19,446 nt of DNA from Lachnoclostridium sp. UBA7215 (GTDB taxonomy: Bacteria > Bacillota > Clostridia > Lachnospirales > Lachnospiraceae): contig DKUB01000043.1 of assembly GCA_002490465.1 (NCBI GenBank), forward strand, positions 1-19,446, in the 5' to 3' direction. Of the stretch, positions 14,630 through 19,446 are shown piece by piece. The first letter of the stretch is position 1. Every line of letters starts with the position of its first letter. Under the pieces are notes generated by a model. That model was not told the origin of the DNA and did not search any database. It saw nothing but the letters and a program-made list of their open reading frames with translations. Position numbers and translations under genes: made by a program.

Positions 14630-16073
14630 TATCTTCCCCTCTTTCTATTATGATTTTTTCAATTTCGTTATTTATGTTTTCCACGGCGTGTTCAGCAAAA
14701 AAAGAGGTATCTGTTTTATATCTTGTTCCTGAGTCCTTTGTGATACATGATAATAGTGCAATCTCATCATTTACTAATTCCGCTCTTTTTGATTTCAATA
14801 AAATATTCATTTTTTCATACATATCCTCTGCCAAAATGTATATGGGTACTGGGTAAATTGCCGCCTCATAAAGGGCAGTGGAAACAATTCCTATTACAAT
14901 ATCCGATTTGGCAAAATAAAAATATATATCATGCTCATTATTATCAATCACCTGGATTTTGTCTGGCAGATTATGATACTGTTCCTTCCATGAGGCAAAT
15001 TCCGTCGGATGTAATTTAAAAATAATTTCATAATTATTCAAGTCAAGATTCCTTGATAAAACTTCCATATATTTTGCCATGACAGGATTACCACAGGAAA
15101 TAAATAATATGGTCTTTTTTTTCGTTTGCCTGTCCACGACTGCCAGCATCTCATTTTTCTTTTTCTCCAGCCAAGGCCAGCCCACTACTCGAACATTCTT
15201 TTTAGGGATTCCCCAATGAATAATGTCCTTTTGGATTTGACTGTACACAAAAATATAATCCGGCAGTGCATTGTTAAGGTTTATATCTAAATAATTATAG
15301 TTGACCGTAGTGTCTTCTACATAGCCGTGTAATAGCTCAATGCTGGGGATATTCATTTCTTTTAATGTCTCGGTTAAAACTACCATGTCTCCAATATAGG
15401 CACATGTATACAGTACTACCTTCGGGGCAATTTTCTTAATTATTTTCTTATAATTATTTATCAAATCACCGCGATACATAATATAATAATTTATATTTAC
15501 CAATAAAATTTTCTTTTCCTCGTTTGTGAACTCTATATCATATTCATTTTCAAAAATTTTTAAAATTTGTTTTCGAAAACATCCACGGTTTAATGGCGCA
15601 CGCAACTTTGTATCCTCCCCTACACCATTCCATACATCAAAATAATTGATCCCCTTGATTGGTGTGGGACGATAATATCCTCCGCAATAAGGCGCTTCTA
15701 TAATACAATGGCTTCTCTCTAATCTTAACGATATTTCGTCCGTTACGGGCGAAACATATTTCTTACCATCCTTTACTCTCCGATTAAAGGAAAATAATAA
15801 AACATCTTTTTGTGTACATAAATGAATATTATGAAGAAGCATATCCGTCAACTTCTGATATCCATGCGTGTACCTGGATAATTTCCACTCGTCTCTTTTG
15901 TCATTATCAAACCAAAAAGGGACGCTTGTTCCATAAATTTTATAACGAATCATGTTATATACAAAATATCTGGCATGTTTCCAATAGGCTATCCCATTAA
16001 ACTCAACATCAAATAATTTATGATTTGCTTCAAGTTCACAGAATTTCTTACAAAAGTCATTTTGATTTAGCAT
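14622..16073 (-). CDS. Putative GT-B glycosyltransferase of a surface-glycan pathway
   Basis: About 483 residues. The C-terminal half looks like a GT-B fold related to capsule, CDP-glycerol or sialyl transferases: LLHGYVED (about 247-254), a P-rich WGIPKKNVRVVG, KLHPTE (353-358) and STALYEA (398-404). KLHP and the following S-x-ALYEA resemble donor-binding motifs of capsule transferases. The N-terminal half (LFDVEFNGIAYW, then aromatic-rich sequence) is less familiar. The frame opens at 16118, but ATG 16071-16073 has GGAGG seven bases upstream, so it is used. It is the only clear transferase candidate here and may move the CMP-linked sugar onto its acceptor. Donor and acceptor are not known. 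Confidence 0.75.
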   Translation of the reverse strand: MLNQNDFCKKFCELEANHKLFDVEFNGIAYWKHARYFVYNMIRYKIYGTSVPFWFDNDKRDEWKLSRYTHGYQKLTDMLLHNIHLCTQKDVLLFSFNRRVKDGKKYVSPVTDEISLRLERSHCIIEAPYCGGYYRPTPIKGINYFDVWNGVGEDTKLRAPLNRGCFRKQILKIFENEYDIEFTNEEKKILLVNINYYIMYRGDLINNYKKIIKKIAPKVVLYTCAYIGDMVVLTETLKEMNIPSIELLHGYVEDTTVNYNYLDINLNNALPDYIFVYSQIQKDIIHWGIPKKNVRVVGWPWLEKKKNEMLAVVDRQTKKKTILFISCGNPVMAKYMEVLSRNLDLNNYEIIFKLHPTEFASWKEQYHNLPDKIQVIDNNEHDIYFYFAKSDIVIGIVSTALYEAAIYPVPIYILAEDMYEKMNILLKSKRAELVNDEIALLSCITKDSGTRYKTDTSFFAEHAVENINNEIEKIIIERGEDNA

Positions 16074-16095
16074 TGATACACCTCCAAAACATATG

Positions 16096-16824
16096 CTATT
16101 TCTCAATTCTTCCTGCACTTATTGGAATCAGGCTTCCCGTCATATATTTCCCCTTTTCGGATAACAAAAACTCTATGATATATGCGATATATTCCGGCTC
16201 TATAATTCCAAGCGGCTGTTTTTCCTGCAATAGGGCAAGCTGGTTATCCGAACTATCGTGTAATACCGTCATTTTTGTATTTACATAAGCCGGCAGAACC
16301 GCATTCACACGGATTTTTCTCCTGATAAGTTCCTTCGCCATTATCTCCACCGCAGCATTCAATGCAGTTTTTGACATCGAATAAGTACACATACCTTTTG
16401 TTTTATCCCATGCCGACATAGAAGACACGGCGACAATTCCGGCCCCATCCTGCATATATTTCTTTTTTGAAAAAAATTTCCCCATTTCTACAAAAGCCAA
16501 AGCATTTATGTTCATATCTCGCTGCATTGCGCTAATATCTATTATTTTTACCGGTTCGGATGTACATACGCCAGCACAATAAATGGCACCTGACAGCGTT
16601 ATTTCCCACTCTATTAATTTCTCAAAAATAGCATCAATATTTTCCAGCTTACTGAAATCACAGACAATGTATTTTGCCCGTTCTTCCCGTCCGGCAACCA
16701 ACGTTTGTAAATCCGCTTCTGTTCTGGCTACTGCTACAATATCATACCCTTTTTCCATTAAATAGATTGCCGCCGCCCTGCCAATTCCACGTGACGCCCC
16801 GGCTATTAAAATCGTTCCGGCCAA
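16096..16824 (-). CDS. FabG-like short-chain dehydrogenase (ketoreductase)
   Basis: A 242-residue classical SDR like 3-oxoacyl-ACP reductase. The cofactor motif GASRGIG lies at 9-15, with Asn107, Ser135, Tyr148 and Lys152 as the catalytic set. The start is TTG at 16824 with AAGGAG eight bases upstream. It follows the ACP and ligase genes directly, so reduction of a ketoacyl group on that carrier is a reasonable role. PtmA-like sugar oxidoreductases in flagellin glycosylation loci belong to the same superfamily, so a sugar substrate cannot be excluded. Confidence 0.87.
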   Translation of the reverse strand: MAGTILIAGASRGIGRAAAIYLMEKGYDIVAVARTEADLQTLVAGREERAKYIVCDFSKLENIDAIFEKLIEWEITLSGAIYCAGVCTSEPVKIIDISAMQRDMNINALAFVEMGKFFSKKKYMQDGAGIVAVSSMSAWDKTKGMCTYSMSKTALNAAVEIMAKELIRRKIRVNAVLPAYVNTKMTVLHDSSDNQLALLQEKQPLGIIEPEYIAYIIEFLLSEKGKYMTGSLIPISAGRIEK

Positions 16825-16842
16825 TTTCTTTTCTCCTTTCCT

Positions 16843-18315
16843 TTACTTGTTATTCATGGACTGCCATAATTCAGATAAGTGTTTCCGATCTATTTTCCCC
16901 ACATAATTTTTCGGGATTTCCTTCACCTCGATTATCTGATATGGCATTTTATAATGTTCAAGATATTTTCCCAAATATTCCTTCAAGACAGAATCTGAAA
17001 AGCGCTGATTCCCAGATCCTACTACAAAAAGCACCGGCACGTGTCCACGAACCCCTTCCGGGTCTTCTACACCAATGCAGGCACACTCGCTGACCCCCTC
17101 ATTATCCAAGGCTGTATTTTCAATTTCTAAGGGCGATACCTTTTCCCCGCCGATATTCATTACGTCATTGTTTCTTCCTGCCAGATAGATATATCCATCC
17201 TCGTCCATATAGCCTAAATCTTCTGAATAAAATATGCCATCCTCCAAAATCTGCTCTGTCGCTTGGTTATCGTTAAAATACCCTACCATATTCATATCCC
17301 CACATATGGCAAGATGACCAATGCGATTTCTGGATGAAACAATTACCTGATGGGCCTCATCTACGATATGGACAGAGACATTTTGTACTGCCTGTCCAAT
17401 GGCATCCAGTTTATCCATATTTTGGTCTAAACGCATATAGACAGTCCTTGCAGATTCCGTGGCGCCGTAAGAATTGTATAAGCGAATTCCCTTTAATTGC
17501 TCTGATAACACCAGACGCATTTTTTTATCCAAAGGCGATGTACAGAACTCTATTTTATCTAATGTCCCCAGCAGCAAATCCAGTCTCTGCCTAGTCTGAA
17601 AATACAGAATCCTCAGTGCAGCCGGAACCAGATAAAGAGAATTACAGCGGTTCTTCCTGATATTTTGGTTCATTTTCTTTAAGGATGCTATTCCATCCTG
17701 TAATATAGCGGTACTCCCCTTATATAAAACGGCCCTGAGTGTCGTAAGGCCAAAGGCATGATGTAATGGCATCGTCAACAGATTCCTGTCGTTTTGTTCC
17801 ATTTTACCGCCATTGATTACGTTACATGCACCTGCCACTTCATTTTTGTGGCTGAGTATTACCCCTTTTGGCGTCCCTGTCGTCCCTGTCGTATATAAAA
17901 TATCCGCCCACGCACTCGCAGTAAATGTTCCTTTTGAACAGCTGCCATCTGTATCTTGAAATATTTCATACGTTTTTCCGCCACTGTCTGAATGATTTAG
18001 AATAAGCAACTCTGGCAAAAGCTCCTGAAGTAATGGGGAAAGTGATAATTCTGTTGCATTTCTTTCCACAACGATACTAACAGCCCCCAGCCAATGCACG
18101 GCAAAATATACACTGACAAAACGTTCGGAATAATCCGCTGCCAAAATTACTTTGTCACCATTTTTTACTCCATATTCCAATAATTGTGCAGCATATGAAA
18201 GTATCTTTTTTCTTAGTTCACCATAGGTTACTTTTGAACTATCCGTGATAAGCGCTGTTTTATCCGATAAATGTTTCCCATGGTACATGACAGCCTCAAC
18301 AACTGAATGAAACAT
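16843..18315 (-). CDS. AMP-forming acyl-CoA/acyl-ACP ligase
   Basis: A 490-residue member of the adenylate-forming (ANL) superfamily. Visible motifs are the phosphate loop YTTGTTGTPKG (141-151), YGATES (283-288), Asp366 in the YSEDLGYMDEDGY stretch (363-375), AGRNNDVMNIGGEKVSP (379-395) and the C-terminal catalytic Lys474 in NYVGKIDRK. It activates a carboxylic acid as its adenylate and passes it to a thiol. The ACP gene ends one base before the ATG, with GGAAAGG for ribosome binding inside the ACP end, so the ACP is the likely acceptor. The acid, fatty or other, cannot be read from sequence by eye. Confidence 0.92.
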   Translation of the reverse strand: MFHSVVEAVMYHGKHLSDKTALITDSSKVTYGELRKKILSYAAQLLEYGVKNGDKVILAADYSERFVSVYFAVHWLGAVSIVVERNATELSLSPLLQELLPELLILNHSDSGGKTYEIFQDTDGSCSKGTFTASAWADILYTTGTTGTPKGVILSHKNEVAGACNVINGGKMEQNDRNLLTMPLHHAFGLTTLRAVLYKGSTAILQDGIASLKKMNQNIRKNRCNSLYLVPAALRILYFQTRQRLDLLLGTLDKIEFCTSPLDKKMRLVLSEQLKGIRLYNSYGATESARTVYMRLDQNMDKLDAIGQAVQNVSVHIVDEAHQVIVSSRNRIGHLAICGDMNMVGYFNDNQATEQILEDGIFYSEDLGYMDEDGYIYLAGRNNDVMNIGGEKVSPLEIENTALDNEGVSECACIGVEDPEGVRGHVPVLFVVGSGNQRFSDSVLKEYLGKYLEHYKMPYQIIEVKEIPKNYVGKIDRKHLSELWQSMNNK

Positions 18316-18316
18316 A

Positions 18317-18547
18317 TTATATTACCTTTCCTGCCGTAATCTCCTTAATCGCCCCTAAAGAATCCATCTGTAAAATATCGTCAAATTCATATTTAACATG
18401 AAACTCTTTCTCCAGCATGACAACCAGAGACATACTGGCAAGAGAGTCCCACTCGTCCAAATCGTCACTACTCATGGTGTCCTTTAATTCCATATCTTCA
18501 TCAAGTTCCAAAACATTACGGAAAATTTCTTCTATTTTTTCGTTCAT
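18317..18547 (-). CDS. Acyl carrier protein
   Basis: A 76-residue, strongly acidic, four-helix carrier protein. The phosphopantetheine site is Ser35 in the WDSLASMSLV motif. It resembles dedicated carriers in secondary pathways rather than AcpP (no fatty-acid synthesis genes are near, and the motif is WDSL rather than AcpP's LGADSLD). It is wedged between an acyltransferase-like gene and the ligase with only a few bases between them, so it probably carries the acid activated by that ligase. Confidence 0.92.
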   Translation of the reverse strand: MNEKIEEIFRNVLELDEDMELKDTMSSDDLDEWDSLASMSLVVMLEKEFHVKYEFDDILQMDSLGAIKEITAGKVI

Positions 18548-18553
18548 AGCACC

Positions 18554-19372
18554 TCACACTTTCTTATAAATATATGTAAAAACGTTATCATAATTTAAAA
18601 TATTTCTCTTTAATGATTTAGCATTCTTTGTATTTATCCATGAATACTTTAATATCACATCATAATTTTCTATTACCTCCATATGGGCACGTTTTTCTAG
18701 ACAATATAAAACAACCGCCGGAAGCGAATTATAGGAAATATTCGAATAAAATTTTTTTCCCTGTATCTGAAAAAGATACAATGCGCTTATCTTCCCTTTG
18801 TCCCGATATATCAAAATCCATTTTTTTCTGGCATACTCTTTTACGTTCTCCACCGTAGGAAGATGATCCATTTCCTGGTCAAACACTTCATCCAATACTT
18901 GGACAATTTCTTCCGCATCATCCTCCGTTGCATACTCGCCAATATTAGGGCTATAATAGGGCTCTAACATCTCTGAATGCGAACGCTTAAAGTCTTTTCC
19001 CTCTTTTTTTAAATTTATCGATTTTCTTGTGTATGTAGCGATTTCCCTGAAATTTCCCCCAATGAAAACATTCCCTAACTCATTTTCCCCTTCACAAATA
19101 TAATCAAGAACAGCCCCCTCGGGGAAATAGGACAATTCCTCTTTTAGCTCCGGCAAATTGAAAGATGTAAAAAAAACCCGATATACTCCTTTCTCATCAA
19201 AATAAGCAAATGAAAGAGAGGAATCCGTCACCCGGTAATCGCACGTTATATGTTCCATCTCAGGAGCAAAAAAATGATATATATTGGAATACACTTTATC
19301 TGAAAATTCTTTGGCATTTTTTTTAATTTCCTTCTGAAATAAAAGTATATTCTTCAATTTCATCTGTTCCAT
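18554..19372 (-). CDS. GNAT-like acyltransferase
   Basis: About 272 residues, no strong single family call. The C-terminal part (about 140-270) has the strand and helix pattern of a GNAT fold: IGEYATEDDAEEIVQVLDEVF, then WILIYRDKGKISALYLFQIQGKKFYSNISYN, a helix, and a final NAKSLKRNILNYDNVFTYIYKKV like the A/N-x-x-L-x-x-x-G/N end of GNATs. The N-terminal 130 residues look like a second, more diverged domain. Next to an ACP and ligase it may transfer the carrier-bound acyl group to an amino sugar. ATG 19387 overlaps the upstream stop (ATGA), but ATG 19372 has AGAGGA six bases before it and is preferred. Confidence 0.7.
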   Translation of the reverse strand: MEQMKLKNILLFQKEIKKNAKEFSDKVYSNIYHFFAPEMEHITCDYRVTDSSLSFAYFDEKGVYRVFFTSFNLPELKEELSYFPEGAVLDYICEGENELGNVFIGGNFREIATYTRKSINLKKEGKDFKRSHSEMLEPYYSPNIGEYATEDDAEEIVQVLDEVFDQEMDHLPTVENVKEYARKKWILIYRDKGKISALYLFQIQGKKFYSNISYNSLPAVVLYCLEKRAHMEVIENYDVILKYSWINTKNAKSLKRNILNYDNVFTYIYKKV

Positions 19373-19383
19373 ATTCAGTCCTC

Positions 19384-19446
19384 TCATTTTCCTTTTTGAT
19401 AAATAAAATTATATAAATGCGGTGTCGGAGAAGAATTCCTTTTTAA
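19384..19446 (-). CDS. C-terminal tail of an upstream operon gene (partial)
   Basis: From the window edge a minus-strand frame of 20 codons runs to TGA at 19384-19386, which overlaps the ATG at 19387 as ATGA. The tail reads LKRNSSPTPHLYNFIYQKGK. It is too short to identify. The overlap pattern equals that of other gene pairs in this operon, so a coding end is likely and the operon continues to the right. Confidence 0.45.
   Translation of the reverse strand, partial: LKRNSSPTPHLYNFIYQKGK

Noticed and set aside
16096..18547. Part of a polyketide or fatty-acid synthesis cluster.
   Set aside because: No ketosynthase, malonyl transferase or dehydratase is seen; the block is a carrier-loading module within a glycan operon.

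Overview
The window looks like an AT-rich Firmicute chromosome, most likely class Clostridia, family Lachnospiraceae. The grounds are an AgrB/AgrD pair with a clostridial-type cyclic-lactone peptide, an AgrC-like GHKL kinase with a LytTR regulator, an Rpn-type PD-(D/E)XK protein carrying EGREEG repeats, strong AGGAGG-type ribosome binding sites, and densely packed operons. No rRNA, tRNA, CRISPR array or insertion sequence was seen.

Left third (1-5577): quorum sensing, regulation and a decaying border. agrB and a 41-codon agrD overlap on the + strand behind a candidate promoter with two LytTR-like half-sites 21 bp apart. They converge on a minus-strand cassette, read right to left as two near-identical XRE regulators, a LytTR response regulator and an AgrC-like kinase. 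A strong hairpin at 912-950 separates the two units and could terminate both. Upstream lie an Rpn (PD-(D/E)XK) gene whose well-placed ATG is cut off by a one-base frameshift, the tail of a DUF2442-like gene, and a fragment of a second Rpn gene that ends where the next operon ends.

Right two thirds (5578-19446): one long minus-strand operon that enters from beyond the right edge and ends at 5578. Its genes overlap or lie within about 30 bases of each other. In transcription order they encode: the tail of an unknown gene, a GNAT-like acyltransferase, an acyl carrier protein, an AMP-forming acyl ligase, a FabG-like reductase, a GT-B-like glycosyltransferase, PseB (UDP-GlcNAc 4,6-dehydratase), a Rossmann/NKWYS sulfotransferase-like fusion, a DUF4910 aminopeptidase-like protein, an aldo/keto reductase, an SpsF-like cytidylyltransferase, a class III aminotransferase, an RmlD-like reductase, a NeuB-family synthase and a RimJ/RimL-type N-acetyltransferase.

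Reading of the operon: NeuB, a CMP-transferase homologue and PseB point to a CMP-activated nonulosonic (sialic-like) acid for a surface glycan, possibly flagellin, S-layer or capsule; no acceptor gene is in view. The gene set is not the standard pseudaminic or legionaminic one. No DegT-type PseC aminotransferase and no PseG hydrolase are visible, while a glutamate-semialdehyde-aminomutase-like enzyme, an aldo/keto reductase and an RmlD-like reductase are present. The ligase-ACP-ketoreductase-acyltransferase block suggests that a carrier-bound acyl group is made on site and attached to the sugar. This combination is the best candidate in the window for an undescribed system.
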